From contig JAHDWA010000002.1 of NCBI GenBank assembly GCA_023382535.1, positions 186,001-250,000 of the forward strand: a stretch of DNA of 64,000 nucleotides, written 5' to 3'. A program made the translations under genes and the position numbers. Under the pieces are notes generated by a model. The model was given only the letters and a program-made list of their open reading frames with translations. It was not told the DNA's origin and did no database searches. Positions 28,195-35,349 of the stretch are shown here, one piece after another (position 1 is the first letter of the stretch; every line of letters starts with the position of its first letter). This DNA comes from Anaerolineae bacterium. Its GTDB lineage: Bacteria > Chloroflexota > Anaerolineae > 4572-78 > J111.

Positions 28195-28227
28195 CATTTT
28201 CTGTTGTAGCCAACGCTCCAGAAAATG
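28195..28227 (+). promoter_or_regulatory. Leader inverted repeat 2 (CATTTTCTG/CAGAAAATG)
   Basis: A perfect 9-bp stem with a 15-base loop in the leader between the NusG-like gene and the lasso B1 gene. The 9-bp perfect match is unlikely to be chance in this position, and an RNA hairpin here could be a recognition element for an antiterminator. Confidence 0.5.
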
Positions 28228-28244
28228 CTTATATCTGATTTACC

Positions 28245-28290
28245 TCCAGGAGTCTCCTTCTCCTGGATAGCGGTGCTTTTTTGTTTTTTA
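28245..28290 (+). terminator. Leader hairpin 3 with downstream T-rich tract (possible conditional terminator)
   Basis: A perfect 8-bp stem TCCAGGAG/CTCCTGGA (28245-28252 and 28260-28267) with a 7-base loop is followed ten bases later by a T-rich tract (28278-28289). The gap weakens it as a standard intrinsic terminator. Its place 29 bp upstream of the lasso B1 gene and downstream of a NusG paralogue suggests an attenuator. Confidence 0.5.
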
Positions 28291-28318
28291 TCCCCCAAAG
28301 CCTTCAGGACTAAATTCA

Positions 28319-28633
28319 ATGGTCTCATTACATTCAACAATAGTTGTAACTAAGAATCAGATTTCTTCGGACCTGGGCGAAGAGGTGGCTATTCTTCAGC
28401 TCAAAAAGGGTATGTATTATGGCCTGGATCCTGTGGGCGCTCGAATTTGGGATTTAATTCAAGAGCCAAAGACCGTGCAAAAAGTGTGTGAGGTTATTTT
28501 GGATGAGTATGAAGTGGAGCCTGAGCGTTGTGAGCATGACATCCTGGCGTTATTGGAGCGACTGCTGACTGAAGAACTTATCGAAATCAAAGATGAAGCA
28601 AGCCCGCACCTTCCTGAACCTGTCTCCAACTGA
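28319..28633 (+). CDS. Lasso peptide B1 protein, PqqD-like RiPP recognition element
   Basis: A 104-residue PqqD-family protein. The winged-helix RRE fold is indicated by the beta-strand block VAILQLKKGMYYGLDPVGARIW followed by the helices (given here in two parts: VAILQLKKGMYY and GLDPVGARIWDLI), then a C-terminal helix ALLERLLTEELIEI. In lasso systems B1 binds the precursor leader through a Tyr/Trp-x-x-Pro motif and delivers it to B2 and C. It overlaps the B2 gene by 41 bp, so the two are translationally coupled. Together with B2, C and the precursor this gives a firm lasso assignment. The start codon has only a weak ribosome site. Confidence 0.93.
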   Translation: MVSLHSTIVVTKNQISSDLGEEVAILQLKKGMYYGLDPVGARIWDLIQEPKTVQKVCEVILDEYEVEPERCEHDILALLERLLTEELIEIKDEASPHLPEPVSN

Positions 28634-29036
28634 ACAACAACTTTTAATCAAGGCTGCCCTGTTGCTGGGTCTCATCACGCTAGGTCTGAGAGCCTTTTCA
28701 TTTCAAACTCTAAGACGCTGGCTGACCGGTGTCGCGCGGAACTCTATCGCCTTGCAGGATACTAACCGGCCATCGCCGGAACGAGTCGCCCGGGTAGTGC
28801 AAGCAGCCGGCCGATATGTGCCTGGGGCCACCTGTTTGCCCCAAGCCCTGGCCGTACAAACGTTACTTAAACAAAGAGGATACTCCTCCAGCCTCCGTAT
28901 CGGCGTGGCTAAAGGTGAAGGGGGACAGTTAGAAGCCCATGCCTGGGTGGAAAGTCAGGGCCGGATTGTCATCGGCAATTCAAACGATCTGGCTCGTTAT
29001 ACTCTCCTGCCACTCCTGGAGGGGGAGAGGCAGTGA
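28593..29036 (+). CDS. Lasso peptide B2 protein, transglutaminase-like leader peptidase
   Basis: A 147-residue protein. A hydrophobic N-terminal helix (about 17-33) precedes the catalytic domain, whose Cys-His-Asp set is visible: Cys81 in GATCLPQALA, His116 in LEAHAWVE and an acidic residue after VIGNSND near the C-terminus. It cleaves the precursor leader in an ATP-dependent step coupled to cyclisation. The length fits split B systems in which B1 and B2 are separate genes. It overlaps B1 upstream and the cyclase downstream (GTGA), so B1-B2-C are tightly coupled. Confidence 0.94.
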   Translation: MKQARTFLNLSPTEQQLLIKAALLLGLITLGLRAFSFQTLRRWLTGVARNSIALQDTNRPSPERVARVVQAAGRYVPGATCLPQALAVQTLLKQRGYSSSLRIGVAKGEGGQLEAHAWVESQGRIVIGNSNDLARYTLLPLLEGERQ

Positions 29037-30961
29037 GCGCCATCGCCGGCGTACTTTATCCTGACGGCCGGCCGGCAGACCAGGCCCAGGTAAAGCGAAT
29101 GGCAGAAATTCTGGCGCATCGGGGGCCGGATGGCGGCGCCGTTTGGGTCGCAGGTTCTGTTGGACTTGGTCAACGGATGCTCTACACCACACCAGAATCG
29201 CTCCAGGAAAAGCTCCCCTGGGTGGATGCAACAGAGAAACTGGTCATTACTGCCGATGCCCGTATTGACAATCGCGCTGACCTGATTTTGGCCCTGAAAC
29301 TTACCGGCCGTCCGCCCAGCGCCATCGCCGACAGCCAGCTCATCCTGGCCGCCTATGCCAAGTGGGGCGAGCGCTGCCCGGAGCAATTTCTGGGCGATTT
29401 CGCTTTTGCCATCTGGGATGCGCGCAAACAAACACTTTTCTGCGCCAGAGACCATTTTGGCGTCAAGCCCTTCTACTATTTCCATGCCCCCGGCCGGTTA
29501 TTTGCCTTTGCCTCAGAGATCAAAGCTCTCCTCTGCCTGCCGGAAGTGCCGCGCGGGCTCAACGAGGTCAGGGTGGCCGACCACCTGGCGCGGATCTTCA
29601 AAGATAAGACGAGCACCTTTTACCAGGATATACTGCGCTTGCCGCCGGCTCACAGTCTGACGGTCGGCGATGGAAAAATACAGCTTCGTGCTTATTGGTC
29701 TTTGGACCCTTTCCGCGAGGTGCGGCTGCCCTCAGATGCGGCCTACACCGCAGCCTTTCGCGAACTTTTCACCGAGGCTGTACGCTGCCGCCTGCGCAGC
29801 GCCTTTCCGGTAGGCTCTACTTTAAGCGGCGGGTTGGACTCCTCCGCCGTTGCCTGTATGAGCCGCCAATTGCTGGCCGCAGCCGGGGGCAAGTGTCTCC
29901 ACACCTTTTCGGCTATCTTTCCGGGCCTGCCTGAGACAGACCTGCCCCAGATTGACGAGCGCCGCTATATCCAGGCCATCCTGGCCGGGGGTGGCTTTGA
30001 GCCTCATTATGTTCAGGCCGACCGTCTCAGCCCCCTGGCCGACCTGGAGCGGGTTTTCTGGCACGAAGACGAGGCCTTCCTGGCCCCGAATCTGTACATG
30101 CATTGGGCGCTTTATGGCGCAGCCCAGCAGGAAAATGTGCGCATATTGCTGGATGGACTCGATGGCGATACCACCGTTTCTCATGGCTTGGGCTACTTAG
30201 CGGAACTTGCCCGCACTGGGAAGTGGAAGACCCTGGTTTCGGAGGCCGCCGCCCTCTCCCAGCGCGCTCATGCTTCCGTCACCGCTCGCCAAATCGTCTG
30301 GCAGTATGGCTTTAGACCTTTAGTGCCTGCAGCCGCTGTGCGGGCTTGCCGGCTGCTGCGGCGACGCCCCTCCCGGCCAACAGGAGCAGCGAACGAGATC
30401 GTCAACCCCGTGCTGGCCCAACGGGTGAGACTGGCGGAACGTATACAGACGCTGCAAGTGAACGGCTCTGGCCCGGCGTATACCGCCCGAGCGATCCATT
30501 GGCATGGTCTCACCTCCGCTTTGATGCCATATACGCTGGAACTGGCCGACAAGGCCGCGGCGGCCTTTTCTCTGGAAGCCCGCTATCCCTTTTTTGACCG
30601 GCGCCTGGTTGAGTTTTGCCTGGCCCTGCCCCCGCAGCAAAAACTTCGTCACGGCTGGTCGCGGGTAATTATGCGCCGCGCTATGGCCGGCATTCTGCCC
30701 GAAGCGGTGCAGTGGCGCTTTGGTAAAGCTAACCTCAGCCCAAATTTCAAACGGCGGCTGCTGGATTGCGACCGGAAGACTTTGGATGCGGTCATTTTGC
30801 ACCGGCCAGAGCTTATCCAGGCGTATGTAGATATACCGGTTTTGCATGCCGCCTATCAACACTACACCTCCCAGCCCATGCAAGCAGAAGAAGATGCCCT
30901 CACCATCTACGGCGTGGTGATATTGGCTCTATGGCTGCAGAAGTCAAGCTTAGCACCCTAA
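29033..30961 (+). CDS. Lasso cyclase C, asparagine-synthetase-like macrolactam synthetase
   Basis: A 642-residue protein with an AsnB-like architecture. It starts at GTG 29033, overlapping the B2 stop. The N-terminal domain begins MSAIAGVLY: the Cys needed for glutamine hydrolysis in true AsnB is Ser here, so no ammonia is produced from glutamine. The synthetase domain has the ATP-pyrophosphatase P-loop SGGLDSSAVACM from Ser265. It adenylates the side-chain carboxylate of the ring Asp/Glu of the precursor and joins it to the new N-terminal amine after leader removal. An intact Cys2 AsnB homologue occurs at 53893-55809 for comparison. The precursor gene starts 81 bp downstream. Confidence 0.93.
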   Translation: MSAIAGVLYPDGRPADQAQVKRMAEILAHRGPDGGAVWVAGSVGLGQRMLYTTPESLQEKLPWVDATEKLVITADARIDNRADLILALKLTGRPPSAIADSQLILAAYAKWGERCPEQFLGDFAFAIWDARKQTLFCARDHFGVKPFYYFHAPGRLFAFASEIKALLCLPEVPRGLNEVRVADHLARIFKDKTSTFYQDILRLPPAHSLTVGDGKIQLRAYWSLDPFREVRLPSDAAYTAAFRELFTEAVRCRLRSAFPVGSTLSGGLDSSAVACMSRQLLAAAGGKCLHTFSAIFPGLPETDLPQIDERRYIQAILAGGGFEPHYVQADRLSPLADLERVFWHEDEAFLAPNLYMHWALYGAAQQENVRILLDGLDGDTTVSHGLGYLAELARTGKWKTLVSEAAALSQRAHASVTARQIVWQYGFRPLVPAAAVRACRLLRRRPSRPTGAANEIVNPVLAQRVRLAERIQTLQVNGSGPAYTARAIHWHGLTSALMPYTLELADKAAAAFSLEARYPFFDRRLVEFCLALPPQQKLRHGWSRVIMRRAMAGILPEAVQWRFGKANLSPNFKRRLLDCDRKTLDAVILHRPELIQAYVDIPVLHAAYQHYTSQPMQAEEDALTIYGVVILALWLQKSSLAP

Positions 30962-31042
30962 TTCCCGCGGAAGATGAACCTTCCTGGCCCAGCTCGCAAG
31001 AAAATCGGTTGAGAAACCATGGTAAAGAAAGGAGGGTGAGAC

Positions 31043-31204
31043 TTGGAAACAAACAATAAACAACAGCGCCCCAAAAAGGTTTGGAACACGCCCTGCTTGG
31101 TTGTCCACGGTACCGTCGAGAAAATTACGAAGGGTTGTGACAAAATGCATGGGGGTTCAGACGGTTATACCTTTCAGTCGGTGCCTATCTGGTGTGGTAG
31201 CTGA
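31043..31204 (+). CDS. Lasso peptide precursor (53 aa, TTG start)
   Basis: A small gene starting at TTG 31043, six bases after a GGAGGG site. The leader matches the B1-recognised pattern exactly except for Trp in place of Tyr: Trp14-x-x-Pro17-x-Leu19-x3-Gly23-x5-Thr29. After Thr29 come Lys30, Gly31, Cys32, Asp33 and so on to Asp40, then a tail containing Tyr42, Phe44, Trp50 and Cys51, ending Gly52-Ser53. If cleavage leaves Cys32 as residue 1, Asp40 becomes residue 9, giving a standard 9-residue ring, a 22-residue core and a possible disulfide from Cys1 to Cys20. With the usual register (Thr at -2) the core would start at Gly31 and Asp40 would be residue 10. The terminal Ser suits modification by the kinase encoded next. 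Confidence 0.88.
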   Translation: METNNKQQRPKKVWNTPCLVVHGTVEKITKGCDKMHGGSDGYTFQSVPIWCGS

Positions 31205-31263
31205 TAATTCTGGCTGTTAAATGGGTAAGATGGTTCATTTTCCGAGGGAGTTAAGGTCGAACA

Positions 31264-32193
31264 ATGGGATCGTACATGGCCTATGGGTGGAGTATTCGCT
31301 CCGCCCTGCCGCTGCCGGAACTCATGGCTGTTGAGGCCGCTTTTACCGAAAACGAGGCGGATGTCGTTATTCGCCTGGGAAAAATAGCGACTGCCCCGTT
31401 TGCCACAAATGGTGCGGCCCGCCGCCTTCAGGCTACTGCCGGGGGGATTTACCTTTTCTGGCAGGGGGTCGGGTTATTCCTGGTCCATGGTGGGCGGGAG
31501 ATGGTGATTGACCCCGCTCCGGGGGTGACAGAGGACACGCTTCGGCTCTTTATCCTGAGCACCCCTCTGGCGCTGCTACTCCAGCAGCGAGGGCTGGCGG
31601 TTTTGCATGCCAGCACGGCGGTTATAGCCGGTCAAGCCATAGCCTTTGCCGGTGAAAAGGGTGCGGGCAAGTCAATCATGGCCGCCGCTCTCCATGCCCG
31701 GGGGCATGAGCTGCTGGCCGACGATATTTTGGCGATTAATATGCTTCCTGAGTGTCCGCTGGCGTTGCCCGGCTTTCCCTACCTGAAACTATGGCCTGAC
31801 GCGGTTGCTGCCCTTGGCTACGCCCCGGAGATGTGGCCCCGCCTGCACCCCCAGGCAGAGAAGCGGGGGTGTCGTCTCACCGCCAGGTTTGCAACGGCCT
31901 CTGTCCCGCTCAAAAGCATCTATCTGCTCAAACAGGGCCAGGAGCTAAAGATCGAACCGCTCTGCCCCCGCGAGGCTTTGCTCGAACTGCTGCCGCACTG
32001 GTATGGGGCCAGATTTGGCCCGGAACTGCTCCAGGAGTTGGGGCTTTCAACCCATTTTCTCCAATGTGCTACCCTGGTGAACAAAATAAACGTCTATCGC
32101 CTGGAAAGGCCTGACTGCCTGGCCGGGCTGGCTGATGCAGCCAGGCTGGTGGAAGCGCATGCCGCCGCCGACCTGCAGCCGGTATCCTCATGA
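31264..32193 (+). CDS. HPr-kinase-like protein, probable lasso peptide C-terminal Ser kinase
   Basis: A 309-residue member of the HPrK/PEP-carboxykinase-like family. It shows VLHASTAVIAGQ, a Walker A loop GEKGAGKS starting at residue 130, and LLADDILAI, the acidic metal-binding pair. In paeninodin-type lasso clusters the homologous kinase phosphorylates the side chain of the C-terminal Ser of the precursor; the precursor here ends in Ser. The start at 31264 lies 59 bp after the precursor stop, and its end overlaps the ABC transporter start by 4 bp (ATGA). True HPr kinases act on HPr Ser46 in sugar regulation, but no HPr is nearby, so a lasso tailoring role is preferred. Confidence 0.85.
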   Translation: MGSYMAYGWSIRSALPLPELMAVEAAFTENEADVVIRLGKIATAPFATNGAARRLQATAGGIYLFWQGVGLFLVHGGREMVIDPAPGVTEDTLRLFILSTPLALLLQQRGLAVLHASTAVIAGQAIAFAGEKGAGKSIMAAALHARGHELLADDILAINMLPECPLALPGFPYLKLWPDAVAALGYAPEMWPRLHPQAEKRGCRLTARFATASVPLKSIYLLKQGQELKIEPLCPREALLELLPHWYGARFGPELLQELGLSTHFLQCATLVNKINVYRLERPDCLAGLADAARLVEAHAAADLQPVSS

Positions 32194-34076
32194 GTGAGCC
32201 ACACCGCTTGACCGTACAATTATCTTATTTACCCAAAACCATGCGTTTAGTTTGGGCGGCTTCGCCGGGATTGACCCTGACCTGGGGCCTCATGCTGGTT
32301 GGGCAGGGGGTGTTGCCCGCCGTCGCCGTCTATCTGACTAAATTACTGGTTGATAGTTTGGTGGCGATGATTAAAGCGAATGGTTCCTGGGAAAGCGCCC
32401 GGCTCACCTTGATTTTAGCGACCCTGATGGCCGGGGCCATGGTGTTAACCGAGATCCTGGGCAGCCTGAGTGAATGGATTCGCACCGCTCAGGCAGAATT
32501 CATCCAGGACCATCTCCGGGCCATGATCCAGGCCAGGTCTGCCGCCGTGGACCTGGCCTTTTATGAGTCACCCGATTACTATGACCGGCTGCACCGCGCC
32601 CAAAACGACGCCAGCACCCGTCCGCTGTCCTTGCTGGAAAACGGAGGCAGCTTACTGCAAAACGGCATTACCCTGGTCGCCATGCTCACCCTCATGCTGC
32701 CATACGGCTCCTGGCTGCCTTTGGTCTTATTACTGAGCATTTTACCGGCATTCTACATCGTGTTTCAATTCAACCGCCGCTATCATCGCTGGTGGGAGCA
32801 GACGACCGCCGCTAGACGTTGGACCCACTACTATGACGCCATGCTGACCCACAACGCCGTCGCAGCCGAGCTGCGTTTGTTTAACCTGGGACCGCATTTC
32901 CAGTCGGCTTATCAAAAACTGCGCCGGCAATTGCGAAGCGAGCGGCTACAATTGACCAAGGAACAAGGATTGGCCCGCCTGGGGGCCGGCCTCATGGCCG
33001 TGCTGATCACCGGTGTTGTCATGATCTGGCAACTATGGCAAATGGGCCAAGGGCGGGGAACGCTGGGCGACCTGGCCCTTTTCTACCAGGCTTTTCATGG
33101 GGGGCAAAATTTGCTGCGCTCCTTGCTGGGCAATGTCGGGCAAATCTACAGCAACAGCTTATTCCTGGGCAACCTGTTCGAGTTTCTGGAACTGGAACCA
33201 CAGATTACGGCTCCCCCCCAGCCGCTCCCGGCCCCCTCAGCGTTGCAAGAGGGTATCCGTTTTCGACAAATCAGCTTTCGCTACCCGGGCAGCCAGCGGG
33301 TTATCCTGCAAAACTTTGATCTGGCCATTCCCGCCGGACGGATTGTGGCCATTGTCGGCGCTAATGGGGCGGGCAAGAGCACGTTACTCAAGCTGCTCTG
33401 CCGCTTTTATGACCCCACAGCCGGTTCCATTGAACTCGATGGGCTTGATATTCGCCGCCTGGCCCCGGCAGACCTTCGCCGCCGGATCACGGTGCTGTTC
33501 CAATTCCCTGTTTTTTATCATGCCACTGCCGGTCAGAACATTGCCCTGGGCGATTTAGCGGTAGCGCCAGGCACAGTTGAGATTGAAGCCGCCGCCCGAG
33601 GCGCCGGCGCTCATGAGTTTATCACCCGTTTGCCCCAAGCCTATGAAACGCTGCTGGGCAAGTGGTTCGCGGATGGGGTCGAACTCAGCGGGGGAGAGTG
33701 GCAGCGCCTGGCCCTGGCCCGGGCTTTTCTGCGGCAGGCCCCCCTCGTCATCCTGGACGAACCGACCAGTTTCATGGATTCCTGGGCCGAAGCTGAATGG
33801 CTGGCCCGGTTTCGGACGCTGGTTGAAGGGCGAACGGCCTTGGTCGTTACCCATCGCTTCACGACGGCCATGCGGGCCGACGTGATCCATGTGATGGATA
33901 ACGGCCAGATTGTCGAATCGGGCAGCCACGCCGACCTGCTCCGCCAGGGCGGTCTCTACGCCCAATCGTGGCGCGCGCAAACACAGGGCGAGGCCCAGGC
34001 GCGCAATGAGCTTGAACCAAGCCAAATAGAACATAATGGCCGGAAGCAAACGTTAGCAGCCCAGGAATATGGATAG
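32190..34076 (+). CDS. Lasso peptide ABC exporter (D protein), fused membrane and ATPase domains
   Basis: A 628-residue half-transporter. Residues 1-330 hold the membrane domain with about six helices (e.g. GLTLTWGLMLVGQGVLPAVA, LVLLLSILPAFYIVF). The nucleotide-binding domain has Walker A GANGAGKST near residue 390, signature LSGGEWQRLALARA, Walker B LVILDEPTS and the H-loop in VVTHRF. It should work as a homodimer to export the mature lasso peptide, which also gives self-protection. It overlaps the kinase gene (4 bp) upstream and the nucleotidyltransferase gene (8 bp) downstream. Confidence 0.94.
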   Translation: MSEPHRLTVQLSYLPKTMRLVWAASPGLTLTWGLMLVGQGVLPAVAVYLTKLLVDSLVAMIKANGSWESARLTLILATLMAGAMVLTEILGSLSEWIRTAQAEFIQDHLRAMIQARSAAVDLAFYESPDYYDRLHRAQNDASTRPLSLLENGGSLLQNGITLVAMLTLMLPYGSWLPLVLLLSILPAFYIVFQFNRRYHRWWEQTTAARRWTHYYDAMLTHNAVAAELRLFNLGPHFQSAYQKLRRQLRSERLQLTKEQGLARLGAGLMAVLITGVVMIWQLWQMGQGRGTLGDLALFYQAFHGGQNLLRSLLGNVGQIYSNSLFLGNLFEFLELEPQITAPPQPLPAPSALQEGIRFRQISFRYPGSQRVILQNFDLAIPAGRIVAIVGANGAGKSTLLKLLCRFYDPTAGSIELDGLDIRRLAPADLRRRITVLFQFPVFYHATAGQNIALGDLAVAPGTVEIEAAARGAGAHEFITRLPQAYETLLGKWFADGVELSGGEWQRLALARAFLRQAPLVILDEPTSFMDSWAEAEWLARFRTLVEGRTALVVTHRFTTAMRADVIHVMDNGQIVESGSHADLLRQGGLYAQSWRAQTQGEAQARNELEPSQIEHNGRKQTLAAQEYG

Positions 34077-35289
34077 ATTACCGCTCCAGGACATAACAGC
34101 AGATTTGCGGCCCGAAGTCCGCTTGCTCATTTGCTGCGCCCGCACCCGGCTGGATGCCGCCCATGCGGAGCGACTCAAAACCCTGGCTTACGCCGACATA
34201 GACTGGGCCTATCTAACCTCGCTGGCAGCGGCCCACTGCCTGACGCCGCTGCTGTACTGGCAGCTACAGGCCGCCTGCCCGGCTGAGGTGCCGCCCCCCG
34301 CCATCGCCCAGCTCCGCCGTTATTTTGAAGCGAATGCCCGGCACAACCTTTCTCTGACCGGGGAGCTGCTTAAGCTGCTGCAATTATTCCAGGCGCACCA
34401 TATTCCGGCTGTCCCTTACAAAGGGCCGGTTCTGGCGGCGATGCTCTACGGCAACCTGGCCCTCCGCCAGTTTGGCGATCTGGATATTCTGGTTTACCCG
34501 CAGGATGTGTCTAAAACCACAGGCCTGCTCATGGCCCAGGGCTATGAGCTTTTAGAGCCGTCCATCGAGTATCATCATCATTTTGTGCGGTCCAATGGCA
34601 GCCCCATCCACGTCGAGATTCACTGGCGAACGACAAGGCGGCATTTCGCCTGGCCGCTTGACCCCGGCTATGCCTGGGAGCGTCTCCAGCCGTTAGCCCT
34701 GGCCGGGTCGGAGGTGCGCTGCTTTCCGGCGGAGGACCTGCTGCTGCTCTTATGTTTCCACGGGGCCAAGCACCATTGGTCGAGATTAAGCTGGATTTGT
34801 GATGTGGGCGAACTGCTCCGCCTTCATCCGGCGTTGGATTGGGCACGGGTTATGGAACAGGCTCGCCGGCTCGGCGGCCAGCGCATCCTCTACCTGGGGC
34901 TTTTTATGGCCGGCCAACTTCTGGAAGCGCCCCTCCCGGCGTCCGTAGAGGCGCGACTACAGGCCGACCTCATTGTAAGGTCCCTGGCTGCTCAGGCAGG
35001 TGCATGGCTCTTTTCCGAAGACGATATCCCGTTTAAACGCCTTGAGCAGTACGAATTCTATCTTAAAACCGAGGGATATTGGCCCGCCAGATTAGCCTAC
35101 TGGCTCCACCTGACCCGCCTAAAGGTCTTCCCCAATGAGCGGGACCGGGACTTCCTGCCGCTGCCGGCCTCGCTGTCATGCCTTTACTGGCTGTTGCGGC
35201 CAATTCGGCTGGCCAACGAGTACGGGCGAAGTTGGGCGCGCCTGGCTTACCTGTTGAACGCCACCGCTCAAGATTTTAGAGATGCCTGA
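34069..35289 (+). CDS. Nucleotidyltransferase-fold protein (NTP_transf_5 type), lasso cluster accessory
   Basis: A 406-residue protein of the uncharacterised nucleotidyltransferase family often found in lasso clusters. The minimal nucleotidyltransferase motif is RQFGDLDILV (Gly-Asp-Leu-Asp supplying metal-binding Asp residues) after the helix-rich N-terminus. Other family features are VPYKGPVLAAMLYG and HVEIHWRTTRRHF. It could add a nucleotide or other phosphoryl group to the peptide or its phosphate, or act in resistance; the substrate is not established. It overlaps the exporter gene and is the last gene of the lasso part. Only 60 bp separate it from the polysaccharide genes, with no terminator seen. 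Confidence 0.82.
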   Translation: MDRLPLQDITADLRPEVRLLICCARTRLDAAHAERLKTLAYADIDWAYLTSLAAAHCLTPLLYWQLQAACPAEVPPPAIAQLRRYFEANARHNLSLTGELLKLLQLFQAHHIPAVPYKGPVLAAMLYGNLALRQFGDLDILVYPQDVSKTTGLLMAQGYELLEPSIEYHHHFVRSNGSPIHVEIHWRTTRRHFAWPLDPGYAWERLQPLALAGSEVRCFPAEDLLLLLCFHGAKHHWSRLSWICDVGELLRLHPALDWARVMEQARRLGGQRILYLGLFMAGQLLEAPLPASVEARLQADLIVRSLAAQAGAWLFSEDDIPFKRLEQYEFYLKTEGYWPARLAYWLHLTRLKVFPNERDRDFLPLPASLSCLYWLLRPIRLANEYGRSWARLAYLLNATAQDFRDA

Positions 35290-35349
35290 TGAAACCCATT
35301 AAGAGAAGCTTAAGGCTCGCGCTGAAGCTAAACCGGGCTGAGGAAAGCC

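Noticed and set aside
31139..31141. Asp33 of the precursor as the lasso ring acid
   Set aside because: It would give a ring of two or three residues, which cannot hold a threaded tail. Asp40 is the only acid in the core that allows a workable ring.
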